DNA of 64,000 bases from an uncultured Lachnospiraceae bacterium (GCA_947177445.1 CAMWUL010000009.1:1-64000); one strand, 5' to 3'; positions 1-8,403 are shown, counted from the first letter of the stretch. Translations and numbers: made by a program. Notes: generated by a model not told the origin, from the letters alone.

Positions 1-91
1 TGAATACTTTTGCTGAAAAAAATAATATCAATTTCTCTAAACTTTTACAAGAAACCTTATTTTCAATGGCACAAGCAAAATAAATACAGGG

Positions 92-117
92 AGCTGCCCA
101 TAGGGCAGCTTCTTTTT
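92..117 (+). terminator. Rho-independent terminator-like hairpin
   Basis: Eight-base perfect arms (agctgccc at 92-99, gggcagct at 103-110) enclose a three-base loop and are followed by tcttttt. This looks like the intrinsic terminator of a gene lying to the left of the window. It sits inside the frame that continues into the Fic remnant, so that frame is unlikely to be translated from its first ATG. Confidence 0.7.
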
Positions 118-120
118 GGG

Positions 121-381
121 ATTCCCATCGTGGTATTACCTGACGGAAATGGGAGGACTGGACGAATCATCATGTTTAGGGAATGCCTTGCAAATGGCAT
201 ATGCCCATTCATTGTGCAGGACAAAAACAGGGCAGCATATGTCACATCTTTAAAAAAGGCACAGACAGAAGAGAATTATTCGGCGCTGGTTAAATATTTT
301 GAGGCTGAACAGGCCGAATATTTTGAAAGATGCCAATATTTTTCTGTTGAGGACAGATATTTGGAATGTATCCGCCAATAA
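121..381 (+). pseudogene. Remnant of a Fic-domain protein (C-terminal part only)
   Basis: The frame carries the end of the Fic active-site loop, DGNGRTGR, followed by helices typical of the C-terminal side of a Fic domain. Fic enzymes usually transfer AMP to target proteins using a HxFx(D/E)GNGRxxR loop. Here the expected His-Pro-Phe is replaced by unrelated residues (IPIVVLP), and everything upstream of the loop is missing. A terminator hairpin lies just before the surviving part. I read this as a truncated, inactive gene whose 5' portion was lost by a deletion or rearrangement that joined it to the tail of another transcription unit. The surviving frame ends at a normal TAA. Only the loop assigns it to Fic; which subfamily cannot be told. 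Confidence 0.65.
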
Positions 382-440
382 TTTTATCAAAAAACAGTAG
401 GAAAATGTCATCTTATATGGTACAATGGTGTGAATCTAAA

Positions 441-583
441 GTTACTTTTCACGGGTAGGGGCCGCGAGGTTTTTTTGTGCGCTGTTTGCACAAAAAAACG
501 AGACAGCACGCGCCAAAATGAGCGCTTTTTGCTCATTTTGTGTGCATCATGTTGCTTTGAACGGCGAAGCCGTGAAAAGTAAC
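441..583. mobile_element. 143-bp MITE-like palindromic element with 8-bp target duplication
   Basis: The outer ends are a perfect 14-bp inverted repeat (gttacttttcacgg at 441-454, its complement at 570-583). The 8-bp sequence aatctaaa directly flanks both ends (433-440 and 584-591), as expected for a target-site duplication. Inside are two further perfect hairpins: 12-bp arms at 469-480/488-499 with runs of seven T and seven A, and 10-bp arms at 514-523/531-540. No reading frame of note is present. The terminal repeats plus target duplication indicate insertion of a non-autonomous element. An 8-bp duplication occurs in several IS families (IS66 among them), but I cannot name the partner transposase. 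Confidence 0.8.
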
Positions 584-620
584 AATCTAAACGCATTAAA
601 CATGAATGGAGGGCACTGAT

Positions 621-1694
621 ATGAAAATAGCTTACGGCAGCAGTAAGAAAGGAGATGTGTCGGAGGCATTGAGAAATATTACAGAGCCTGCGGCGCTGCT
701 TTTTTCTGTTGCGAGTGAGGATATGCTTGAACGTACAGCCAAAGAAATTGAGAGGATATTTCCCGGTGTGGCATCGATAGGAGGAGTCGGACAGGCGTAT
801 ATTGACAAGCAGTTTTTCGATGCAGGTATTACGGTCATTGCAATGAAGGAAAACATAAAGGTCGTGGCGGATGTTCTTGAACAGGCATCCGTTATGCCGA
901 TCAAATATATCAGACGACTCGAAAATGCTGTGAAGGCAGTAGGCGGCGAACGGGGAAAAACAGCGTGCTTTGATATCTGCTCAGCAGGTGCCGACCTCCG
1001 GGCTGTCACAACCCTGTCCAACTATCTCTGCCGTATGGGATATGATCTTGCGGGCGGTACAAGCAATTCGGCGGCGGTTGCCTGCAATGGAAAGGTATAT
1101 AAGGACGCATGTGCCTTTTTCATCTTTAAAAACCTCAAAGGAAAAATAAAATCCTACAAGGAAAATATCTATGTTCGTCCCCAGGGAAATGAAAAGCAGT
1201 TTATGGTGACGGAGGCAGATCCCAAGGAATACAGAATCCGCACGCTGGAGAATAAGTCTGCTGAAAAAGTATACACCTCCGAGCTGGGAATCGGCAGAGA
1301 CAAGATTACAACGCAGACATTCAAAAATCCGTTCGGACATGTCTGTGATTCTGATACATATATTGTCTCTATAAAGGATGTTGAGGCAGATGGGAGTATC
1401 ATCACATTTCGGCCTGCGAACAAAATGGACTTTCTTACGATCCTGAGCATTGGAGACTATCGGGAAGTGGTTCGGGATACGATTTCGCGGATTAAGAGTG
1501 AGCTTGGCGGCGCACCGACGGTACTTTCCGTCAACTGCCTGTTTCGGTATATCATGTTCAACGAGGATCATTACTGGGACAGTTATCTTGCGGAGATGTG
1601 CAGCAGCTTTTCGCATGCAGGTATGGTTGGTGTGGGCGAGCATTATAATAAGCAGTTTGTCAATCAGACAATGTGCTGTCTGGCATTTGAGTAG
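621..1694 (+). CDS. FIST-domain sensory protein
   Basis: This protein of about 357 residues has the architecture of FIST proteins: an N-terminal FIST_N region (roughly residues 20-210) and a FIST_C region (about 220-350). The family is a ligand-sensing module thought to bind small molecules such as amino acids and is often linked to signal transduction. There is no signal peptide or membrane segment, so it should be cytoplasmic. The start at ATG 621 is chosen because ggaggg lies seven bases upstream; an ATG at 606 has no such site. A cytoplasmic chemoreceptor begins 12 bases after its stop, so the two are probably one operon and may act together: FIST sensing, receptor signalling. That pairing is inference. 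The inserted palindromic element ends 37 bases before the start and may have altered the promoter. Confidence 0.8.
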   Translation: MKIAYGSSKKGDVSEALRNITEPAALLFSVASEDMLERTAKEIERIFPGVASIGGVGQAYIDKQFFDAGITVIAMKENIKVVADVLEQASVMPIKYIRRLENAVKAVGGERGKTACFDICSAGADLRAVTTLSNYLCRMGYDLAGGTSNSAAVACNGKVYKDACAFFIFKNLKGKIKSYKENIYVRPQGNEKQFMVTEADPKEYRIRTLENKSAEKVYTSELGIGRDKITTQTFKNPFGHVCDSDTYIVSIKDVEADGSIITFRPANKMDFLTILSIGDYREVVRDTISRIKSELGGAPTVLSVNCLFRYIMFNEDHYWDSYLAEMCSSFSHAGMVGVGEHYNKQFVNQTMCCLAFE

Positions 1695-1706
1695 GGGGAA
1701 AGAGAC

Positions 1707-2666
1707 GTGTTTAAATTATTTGGAAATGCTGGAAACAAAGACAGGGAAAAGGATTCCGCTTCCGTCGCGGCGGTGGAGCGGCAGGCGGCTTTTGACAAGC
1801 ATCCTTTGGATTATGCATTGACAAGCGCATACAGGGTTGTAAATGAACTGGCAGAGGATGTTTTTCTGACGACGCAGCAGATGCGGTATGCCACAGAACA
1901 GCTCTCGGGGCTGAAGGAGGATATGATCGGACCGCAGGGCGAGGTGAGTGCGCTGGATGATGGATTTCGGGATATTTCCGTGGCAGCAGATCATTTTAAT
2001 GATGTGGAGTCAGAGATCAATGAGGCTGTTTCGGAAGCACAGCGGCAGATGGATCAGCTGAAACAGGATTCCAATTCCCTGCAGGAAAATTTCAGGAATA
2101 TGTCCAAAACCTTCGATATGCTTCAGGGTGCTCTGGACAAAATCAGGCATAGTCTGGCGGGTATCGGAGAGGTTGCTGATCAGACAAATCTTCTGGCACT
2201 GAATGCAAGCATTGAGGCGGCGAGAGCCGGCGAACAGGGAAGAGGCTTTTCAGTTGTGGCGGAGGAAGTAAGCAAGCTTGCAAAGATGAGCCGGGACATG
2301 GTTGAGGGTATTAATGCGAGCATTATGGACGTAGAGCGCCAGAGCAATGAATTGAACAGGTTTATTCAGGCCTCCGACGACGCAATGCTCTGCAATATCA
2401 GGAGCATCGAACAGACAGGCAGATATTTTGACGATGTAAAGAGAAGCGTTTCAGGCACAGCGGAGGTACGGGAAGCGATTGAAGGTGCAGTGAAGAGGAA
2501 CCGCACATACGTGAAAATCGTTCAGGATTCCCTTGCGGGGACTGCCGGCATCTACAGCGATATCATCGGCAGGATGGATATTGACGACAGCAAAAAAGGG
2601 GTGCTTATGGAAACCTTTCATAATATTATCGAACAGGCGATTGCCATGGTGGAGGAGTTGCCCTGA
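1707..2666 (+). CDS. Soluble methyl-accepting chemotaxis protein
   Basis: This 319-residue protein is mostly heptad-rich helix and contains the highly conserved receptor hairpin tip, read as EVADQTNLLALNASIEAARA, at about residues 150-175. That tip contacts CheA and CheW in chemoreceptor arrays. No transmembrane or periplasmic part is present, so it is a cytoplasmic receptor. The N-terminal 60 residues do not match a known sensor domain by eye. The start is GTG 1707, preceded by agggggaaagag. It directly follows the FIST gene, which suggests that the FIST protein supplies the sensory input. The chemotaxis genes cheY, cheB and cheA lie more than 50 kb downstream in the fla operon. Confidence 0.88.
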   Translation: MFKLFGNAGNKDREKDSASVAAVERQAAFDKHPLDYALTSAYRVVNELAEDVFLTTQQMRYATEQLSGLKEDMIGPQGEVSALDDGFRDISVAADHFNDVESEINEAVSEAQRQMDQLKQDSNSLQENFRNMSKTFDMLQGALDKIRHSLAGIGEVADQTNLLALNASIEAARAGEQGRGFSVVAEEVSKLAKMSRDMVEGINASIMDVERQSNELNRFIQASDDAMLCNIRSIEQTGRYFDDVKRSVSGTAEVREAIEGAVKRNRTYVKIVQDSLAGTAGIYSDIIGRMDIDDSKKGVLMETFHNIIEQAIAMVEELP

Positions 2667-2718
2667 AGGGAAGGTCTGTCCGGACGGTATTGATTGATGT
2701 GGCAGGAAAGGATGTCAA

Positions 2719-3321
2719 ATGGGATATGTGTATGCGGCGGCCGGCGGCGCGGACGGTCCGGCGGTGGTATTTTTGGCGGGAGTGCTGGAGGGGCCCTGGA
2801 GCGGATGGATCAGTCTATGGGGCCTGATGATTGTGGTATTGCTCCTGATTCCCAACATTGTTTATGCGCTGCGACGCCGGGGAGAGAAAAATTTATGTGA
2901 CAACAGGCTTATGAATGCGATAGAACAGGCAGGGCGGTACGGCTCCATGCTGTTTATGGTATTGGTTTTTGGAAAAGGAAGCGGCTTTCCCTCTGCCGCC
3001 GCATTTGTGGTCTATTTGGCAGGGAATTTGGTGCTTCTGACGGCTTACTGGGTTCTGTGGGGAATTTATTATTTTAAGACAAAGCCCCGGGCAAGTATTT
3101 CCAGACAGGAAGGCCCTACGGCGGTCTTTATTGCGGGAAAGCCTGCGGTGAAAAGGGCTGCCGGCATCAAAATGCTGCTGGCAGTGGTGCCTTCTCTGCT
3201 GTTCTTGCTCAGCGGAATTACGCTGATGAGTATACCGCTGATTCTGTGTGCATTGTTTTTTGCCGCTGGTCATATTTATGTGACCTTTGTGAATATAGAA
3301 AAGAGTATCCAGAGGCCATAA
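2719..3321 (+). CDS. Small membrane protein with GADGP-type motifs, function unknown
   Basis: The protein has 200 residues with about four to five hydrophobic segments (residues ~32-50, ~72-88, ~95-115, ~145-165 and ~168-190), so it should be integral to the membrane. I do not recognise a family for the whole protein. The N-terminus contains GGADGPAVVFLAG and a second, related stretch EGPTAVFIAGK appears near residue 132. Both resemble the conserved DGPT(S/A)IF signature of sodium-pumping decarboxylase beta subunits such as OadB, although the protein is far too short to be one. ATG 2719 follows aggaaagga at a good distance. It is co-directional with the receptor upstream and the zinc-ribbon gene downstream. 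Confidence 0.6.
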   Translation: MGYVYAAAGGADGPAVVFLAGVLEGPWSGWISLWGLMIVVLLLIPNIVYALRRRGEKNLCDNRLMNAIEQAGRYGSMLFMVLVFGKGSGFPSAAAFVVYLAGNLVLLTAYWVLWGIYYFKTKPRASISRQEGPTAVFIAGKPAVKRAAGIKMLLAVVPSLLFLLSGITLMSIPLILCALFFAAGHIYVTFVNIEKSIQRP

Positions 3322-3398
3322 AACGCCGCCGGGAGCCGTGAAAAAGAGAAGTCAAAATGGATATGTTATAAGGGGCGTCCGCCAGGGGCGGGCATGGG

Positions 3399-4397
3399 GT
3401 GAAGGACATGTATTTCAAATGTAAAAATTGTGGGGGAAATGTAGTATACAGTCCGGAAAAGCAGACGATGTTCTGCCCGTACTGTGACAGTGAAAGAAGT
3501 GAGGAAAGAGCGGAGGGAGCGACGCAGGCATTGACGATCTGCCCCAATTGCGGCGGCGAGGTGCCGGTGGAGGAGCATACCTCGGCAACACAATGTCCCA
3601 GCTGTGACAGCTATCTGATTTTTAACCAGAGGGTGGAAGGAAAATATGCTCCGGAGATCATGATTCCCTTCAAGCTGGGAAAGGAGACCTGTAAGAAATC
3701 CATTCGGGAGAAATTTCGAAAATGCATTTTTGCGCCTGTGGATTTTTTATCGGAGGTACGGCTTAACAGCATGCAGGGGGTGTATGTACCGTTCTGGTTT
3801 TATGACTATGATACGGACTGCTGTTATGAGGGGGAGGGCACCCGGGTTAAAACCTGGCGGAGCGGCAATATGGAGTATACGGAGACCTCCTACTATGCCA
3901 TTCGCAGAGACATGGACATTGATTTTCAGAAGATTCCGGTGGATGCGTCCGAACAGATGCCTGATGACGTAATGAATTTGATGGAGCCCTTCCAGTACAG
4001 TCAGCTGGAGGGCTTTACACCCAAATACATATCAGGCTTTTATGCCGAAAAGTATAATATGGATTCCAAAGCGGTGGAAAACCGTGCCAGGGCCAAAATG
4101 GATGAGGATGCGGGCAAGATGCTGCGGGACAGTGTTTCGGGCTATTCCTCCGTCAAAACTCTGCGCCAGGATATCCATATAAAGAACAGCAGGGCCAGGT
4201 ACGGCCTGCTGCCTATATGGAAGTATGTATACACTTACAATAATAAGGAATATCCCTTCTATGTGAACGGGCAGACCGGAAAGATCGTGGGGACGGCTCC
4301 GGTGTCAGCAAAGAGAGTGTGGATGTATGCGGGGACTCTGTGGGCATGCCTGGCGGCCATCCTGATTATGGCGCCCCTGCTTGTTTCCTGGCTGTAA
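3399..4397 (+). CDS. Zinc-ribbon membrane-anchored protein (TFIIB-type zinc ribbon)
   Basis: The N-terminus has two zinc ribbons, CKNCGG...CPYCDS and CPNCGG...CPSCDS, within the first 75 residues. A large soluble middle region rich in aromatic residues follows, and one hydrophobic helix lies at the extreme C-terminus (about 308-330). This layout matches a family of Firmicutes proteins often annotated as TFIIB-type zinc-ribbon-containing or YdjF-like; no biochemical role is established. The start is taken as GTG 3399 because an aggggcggg ribosome site lies about ten bases upstream, whereas ATG 3408 has its purine tract only one base away. It is followed within 75 bases by a TPM-domain protein gene. 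Such zinc-ribbon and TPM genes commonly occur together, so they may share a membrane-associated function. Confidence 0.7.
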   Translation: MKDMYFKCKNCGGNVVYSPEKQTMFCPYCDSERSEERAEGATQALTICPNCGGEVPVEEHTSATQCPSCDSYLIFNQRVEGKYAPEIMIPFKLGKETCKKSIREKFRKCIFAPVDFLSEVRLNSMQGVYVPFWFYDYDTDCCYEGEGTRVKTWRSGNMEYTETSYYAIRRDMDIDFQKIPVDASEQMPDDVMNLMEPFQYSQLEGFTPKYISGFYAEKYNMDSKAVENRARAKMDEDAGKMLRDSVSGYSSVKTLRQDIHIKNSRARYGLLPIWKYVYTYNNKEYPFYVNGQTGKIVGTAPVSAKRVWMYAGTLWACLAAILIMAPLLVSWL

Positions 4398-4469
4398 ACA
4401 TGAAAGCAGCAGTTGAAGCGGCAGAATAGGTCCGGCAGAGTTAAAACGGGAAGGGGAGTTTCTGGAAAA

Positions 4470-5372
4470 ATGAGCGATGAGTTGAAACGGGAATCAAGAA
4501 AGCAGTATATTAAATATTTCAGGATATGGTTTATTGCGGTGGGGCTTTTGGCGATAGCGCTTTTGGCGGCGGGAATCATGCGTTCCATGAAGGGCAGCAT
4601 TCCCAGAACCAACAGTGAGGCGCCCGCAGAGCGTGTGTATGATTATGGGGATATGCTTACGGACGAGGAGGAAGAAAAGCTTCGCAGCTATATTTCACAA
4701 AAGGAAGGAGAGCTGGGGATCGACTTGGTCCTGGTGACCATGAAGCAGGCGGTGGAAGGGGCGGATGCCAAGGAACAGTATGGTTACCGCTCTACCGGAT
4801 GGACGCAGAATATGCAGGATATTGCCGACGACTTCTGGGATGAAAACCGGTACGGCTACAACAAGGGCTTTGAAGGGGACGGCGCGCTGCTTCTGGACAA
4901 TCGATACCCGGGCCAGCGGGGCGAGCATCTGAGCACCAGCGGAAGGGTGGAATACAGCTTCAGCGCCCGGGATGTGGAAAGGGTTTTGAACGCGGTAGAC
5001 CGGTATTATGATTCTGATCCGTACAAGGCTTACAAGGCGTATATAGATACGGTGTGCGATCTTATGGGCGGCTTCCGGCTTCCCTCCTGGTACTGGCTGG
5101 CAGCGCTGGCGGCCTCTGCCATAGCGGCTGTTATTTTTGGAGTCAGTCACCTTCATCAGGAAAAGGCCCGGGATACCACGGCGGTGAATGCCTATGTGTC
5201 CGGGGGAAAGCCTGTGCTGCGCAGCAAGGAAGACCAGTTTATCCGGAAATCCACCGTAACCCGCCGAATCGAGACCAGCAGCGGAGGCGGAGGAGGCGGC
5301 AGAAGCGGAGGAGGCGGCCACCATTACAGCAGCAGCGGAGCCAGCCACGGCGGCGGAAGCCACAGACATTGA
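4470..5372 (+). CDS. TPM-domain membrane protein
   Basis: After a short basic N-terminus, a transmembrane helix (about residues 16-35 from this start) leads into a TPM domain (about 55-205). That domain includes the VYDYGDMLTDEEEEKL segment and the DGALLLDN stretch typical of the family. A second membrane helix (about 208-228) precedes a cytoplasmic tail that ends in glycine-, serine- and histidine-rich low complexity. TPM domains (PF04536) have been linked to phosphatase activity and to photosystem and respiratory complex repair in other organisms, but no role is known for this version. ATG 4470 is preferred over the upstream TTG because it begins a normal MSDELKRES start and avoids a basic leader. 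The gene ends just before a bidirectional terminator. Confidence 0.75.
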   Translation: MSDELKRESRKQYIKYFRIWFIAVGLLAIALLAAGIMRSMKGSIPRTNSEAPAERVYDYGDMLTDEEEEKLRSYISQKEGELGIDLVLVTMKQAVEGADAKEQYGYRSTGWTQNMQDIADDFWDENRYGYNKGFEGDGALLLDNRYPGQRGEHLSTSGRVEYSFSARDVERVLNAVDRYYDSDPYKAYKAYIDTVCDLMGGFRLPSWYWLAALAASAIAAVIFGVSHLHQEKARDTTAVNAYVSGGKPVLRSKEDQFIRKSTVTRRIETSSGGGGGGRSGGGGHHYSSSGASHGGGSHRH

Positions 5373-5408
5373 GACATACGACATTGAGATATAAAAAAGA
5401 CAGACTTA

Positions 5409-5446
5409 AAAAGAGCGTCCACATGACGGTATGGGCGCTCTTTTTT
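5409..5446. terminator. Bidirectional intrinsic terminator
   Basis: The arms aaagagcgtcc (5410-5420) and gggcgctctttttt (5433-5446) pair, with an A-run before and a T-run after, so the hairpin can stop transcription in both directions. It lies between the convergent TPM gene (plus) and rpsT (minus). Confidence 0.8.
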
Positions 5447-5518
5447 GTGCACAGGATTATTCCTGCGGAACTATATATTCTGTCATATATGGTTGTGCCG
5501 CGGTACAATGGTCTGCCT

Positions 5519-5782
5519 TCAGGCCATTTTGTTTACAGCCCTGCTGATACGGGAAACCTTGCGGGCTGCATTGTTCTTGTGATAAATGCCCTTGCTGGCG
5601 GCCATCTCGATGGTCTTTGTAGCGGCGGTCAGCTCCTTTTGAGCAGCGGCCTTGTCGCCGGATTCAATGGCGGCAAATACCTTCTTCATAGCGGTCTTCA
5701 CACCGGAACGGAGTGCCTTATTCCTGTCGGCCTTTGTGCGGTTTACCAGAATTCTCTTTTTTGCGGATTTAATGTTAGCCAA
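5519..5782 (-). CDS. rpsT: 30S ribosomal protein S20
   Basis: This 87-residue, strongly basic protein begins ANIKSAKKRI and ends SRAVNKMA, the classic S20 pattern. It binds 16S rRNA in the small subunit body. The start is a TTG at 5782, because ggaggt lies seven bases upstream and the family begins MANIKSAKKR; an ATG five codons earlier would overlap the ribosome site. It is transcribed away from gpr, giving the rpsT / gpr-spoIIP-lepA-hemW order known from Bacillus. A rare TTG start is common for S20 genes and fits the known poor-initiation autoregulation of rpsT in other bacteria; that regulation here is inference. Confidence 0.95.
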   Translation of the reverse strand: MANIKSAKKRILVNRTKADRNKALRSGVKTAMKKVFAAIESGDKAAAQKELTAATKTIEMAASKGIYHKNNAARKVSRISRAVNKMA

Positions 5783-5872
5783 GTCGTACACCTCCATTTT
5801 GTATACAATTAAGTAGTTATCGATTGTTTCACCTTAGCCAGACACGGAGGACTAATGTAAACATACCATGTA

Positions 5873-5901
5873 ATTTTAGTAAACTCCGGCAGGTTTGTCA
5901 A
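5873..5901 (-). promoter_or_regulatory. Sigma-A promoter of rpsT
   Basis: On the minus strand, TTGACA (complement of 5896-5901) is followed after exactly 17 bases by TAAAAT (complement of 5873-5878). This gives a leader of about 80 nt before the TTG start of rpsT. Confidence 0.8.
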
Positions 5902-5964
5902 TACATATTCTGCGAAAAAGTGTGAAAAATAAATGCTGTGAATTATAACTGAAGGAGAAATATC

Positions 5965-6885
5965 ATGGCAGGATTTCAAGTGAGGACGGATCTGGCGCTG
6001 GAGGCGAGGGAAAGTATCGGCGAGGCGGACAGTGAGCTGCGGGGAGTCAGTGTGGAGGAATACTATCGGGAGGAAGAGGATGTGCGGGTGACCAGGGTGA
6101 CTATCGACACCAAAAATGCCGCAAAGGCTATGGGAAAGCCCATGGGAATTTACGTAACCATGGAAGCACCCGCGCTGGTGGAACCGGACGACGACTATCA
6201 TCGGGAAATTTCCAAATGTCTTGCGGAGGAGCTTTTGGAGCTCCTGCCCGGCTCCGAACAGGAACAGGAGATTCTGGTGGTAGGCCTGGGAAACCGGGAG
6301 GTCACGGCAGATGCGCTGGGGCCGCAGACGGTGGATAACCTTTTTATCACAAGGCACATTGTCAGAGAATACGGAAAGGCGGCATACAACTGCAGCAGAA
6401 TGAATCTGCTCAGCGCCCTGGAGCCCGGTGTCATGGCCAGAACCGGTATGGAGACAGCGGAGATTGTAACGGGGGTGGTAAAGGAGACTTCGCCTGATGT
6501 AGTGATCGTAATAGATGCCCTGGCGGCCCGGAGCACCAGGCGTCTGAATCGTACCATTCAGATTACCAACACCGGAATTCAGCCCGGGTCAGGAGTGGGA
6601 AATCACAGGAATGCCCTGACTAAGGAAAGTCTGGGTGTGCCGGTGATCGCCATAGGAATACCCACGGTGGTGGATGCGGCCACTATTGTGATGGATGCCA
6701 TGGAAAAGCTGCTGGAGGATGAGAAGGATCTGGACACAATGAAGTATGTGACAAGACAGCAGATGAATTTTCCGGAGCTGAACAACATGTATATGACGGG
6801 AAAGGATATCGACGCGGTTATCAAAAGAATCAGCTTTACCGTGTCCGAAGGCATCAATATTGCCATGGAAATGCGAATGGAGTGA
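5965..6885 (+). CDS. gpr: Spore germination protease GPR
   Basis: The 306-residue protein matches GPR, the protease that degrades small acid-soluble spore proteins during germination. Visible marks are the N-terminal FQVRTDLALEARE, the central GLGNREVTADALGP and VIVIDALAARS, and the GNHRNALT stretch. The two segments ending in Asp-Ala-Leu hold the aspartates thought to form its atypical active site. It is shorter than the Bacillus enzyme (about 370 residues), as is usual in clostridia. ATG 5965 has a gaaggag site upstream. The zymogen processing site in Bacillus lies just before the first conserved region, and here only a very short N-terminus precedes it, so any propeptide is minimal. It is followed by spoIIP, as in Bacillus. 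Confidence 0.95.
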   Translation: MAGFQVRTDLALEARESIGEADSELRGVSVEEYYREEEDVRVTRVTIDTKNAAKAMGKPMGIYVTMEAPALVEPDDDYHREISKCLAEELLELLPGSEQEQEILVVGLGNREVTADALGPQTVDNLFITRHIVREYGKAAYNCSRMNLLSALEPGVMARTGMETAEIVTGVVKETSPDVVIVIDALAARSTRRLNRTIQITNTGIQPGSGVGNHRNALTKESLGVPVIAIGIPTVVDAATIVMDAMEKLLEDEKDLDTMKYVTRQQMNFPELNNMYMTGKDIDAVIKRISFTVSEGINIAMEMRME

Positions 6886-6929
6886 GACAGACGGGCATAT
6901 ATTAGGTTGAAAAGAGCTGTACCGCCTGA

Positions 6930-8267
6930 ATGAAGGCGGCAAGTGGTTTTTTGCCTGCGGCTGGGGAAAGGAAGTGCGTCTCCGTAAAGATAAATACCAT
7001 TGCAGAACGCCTGGCTGCAAAGCTGGCTGCCGCCGCTGCTTTGCTTCTGGGACTGTCCTGTGTTTCTGCGGGCTGCGGCGCCCGCACGTCCGCCGCTGTG
7101 GAAAATGGAAGGCCTGTAGGGGCTGCCCTGCTGCAGGAGCTGGGGCAGGCTGCGGCAGATACATTATATAGAAGCTATATGCCCTGTATTTCTTTTGCAG
7201 AAGAAGGAGACCATGAGACCTTCTGGCTTCTGCAGGAACAGATCGACGGCCTGTTTCCCTTTTATGCCTTTGCCCTGGAGTCTATGGAGGGCGGGGAAAG
7301 GACGGCCATGGATATTCGTGAGATTTTGCTTGCGGAGGCAGAGGAGGGTACCTGTTGGATTCAGGAAGAGTATCCGGAGGAGACATCCCCTGAAACCGAC
7401 GGCAGTCTGAAGGAGCTTTTGCAGGAGGAAAACCAGGCGGCGCTGGATTCCCAAAATTCCGATACATATTTTGTGCCTCACAGTCTTCAGGCGCCTGTGG
7501 ATCTGGCCTCCCTGGAGGTATATGAAGACCTGGTCAGACAATTTTATACGGTGGATCCAACTACCATGGCGGGGAGCAATCAGTTGAATGCGGCGGCTTT
7601 TTTGGAGAAGGATATGACCATATCCAAGGAGGGAGAGGGGCCGCAGATATTGATCTACCATACCCATTCTCTGGAGGCATTTGCCGACTCTGTGCCCGGC
7701 GATGCGTCCACCTCCATTGTGGGTGTGGGAGAAAGGCTGACGCAGATTTTGACGGAGACCTACGGCTATCAGGTGCTTCACCACACGGCAGGTTATGACG
7801 TGGAGTCCAGGAACGATGCCTACTCCAAGGCTCTGCCGGAGATTGAAAAATTGCTGCGCGACAATCCGTCCATTCAGGTGGTGATCGACCTGCACAGGGA
7901 TGCCATGCCTGAATCTACCAGACTGGTAACGGATCTGGACGGCAGGCCCACGGCCAGATTTATGTTTTTCAACGGACTTTCCAGGACAAAAAAGACAGGA
8001 AACATCGAATATCTGTATAATAAAAATCTGGACGATAACCTGGCCTTTTCCTTTCAGATGCAGTTAAAGGCCATGGAGTACTACCCTGGCCTGACCAGAA
8101 AAATCTATCTGAAGGGGTATCGATACAATATGCACCTGTGCCCCAAATATCTGCTGATCGAGCTGGGGGCCCAGAATAACACGGTGGAGGAGGCCATGAA
8201 TGCCTGCGACCCGCTGGCCCACATTTTGGACCTGGTACTCAGCTCAGCCAGTGAATCAGGCCAGTGA
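6930..8267 (+). CDS. spoIIP: Stage II sporulation protein P (cell-wall amidase/endopeptidase)
   Basis: SpoIIP degrades septal peptidoglycan with SpoIID and SpoIIM during engulfment of the forespore. The protein has an N-terminal membrane anchor (about residues 28-50). Its catalytic domain in the second half includes IYHTHSLEAF, VIDLHRDAMP and LLIELGAQNNTVEEA, which hold the zinc-binding His and Glu residues. Length is about 445 residues. ATG 6930 is the only canonical in-frame start before the anchor, yet it lacks a good ribosome site. A strong site (ggggaaaggaag at about 6963) stands before codons with no ATG, GTG or TTG in frame, so the true start is uncertain. Three 13-bp repeats cross the stop codon. 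Confidence 0.9.
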   Translation: MKAASGFLPAAGERKCVSVKINTIAERLAAKLAAAAALLLGLSCVSAGCGARTSAAVENGRPVGAALLQELGQAAADTLYRSYMPCISFAEEGDHETFWLLQEQIDGLFPFYAFALESMEGGERTAMDIREILLAEAEEGTCWIQEEYPEETSPETDGSLKELLQEENQAALDSQNSDTYFVPHSLQAPVDLASLEVYEDLVRQFYTVDPTTMAGSNQLNAAAFLEKDMTISKEGEGPQILIYHTHSLEAFADSVPGDASTSIVGVGERLTQILTETYGYQVLHHTAGYDVESRNDAYSKALPEIEKLLRDNPSIQVVIDLHRDAMPESTRLVTDLDGRPTARFMFFNGLSRTKKTGNIEYLYNKNLDDNLAFSFQMQLKAMEYYPGLTRKIYLKGYRYNMHLCPKYLLIELGAQNNTVEEAMNACDPLAHILDLVLSSASESGQ

Positions 8268-8285
8268 ATCAGGCCAGTGAATCAG
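8247..8285 (+). repeat. Three tandem 13-bp repeats across the spoIIP stop codon
   Basis: The unit gccagtgaatcag occurs three times without change at 8247, 8260 and 8273. Because 13 is not a multiple of three, each copy is read in a different frame. The first encodes the last residues of SpoIIP and the second carries its TGA stop. A gain or loss of copies would still end the protein nearby. Confidence 0.9.
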
Positions 8286-8403
8286 CGCCGAAGGATATCT
8301 GGACAACGGAGTCAAATTCTGCTACAATCTTTGAATAGAACCCCTGGTTCCGCTGCATGGGACAGGGTATGGGAAATTCGGAGAATGAGGAGCGTAAGCA
8401 TCA

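Noticed and set aside
5054-5812. 252-codon plus-strand frame overlapping the TPM gene and rpsT
   Set aside because: It runs through a terminator and antisense to rpsT; composition is that of a shifted glycine-rich tail.
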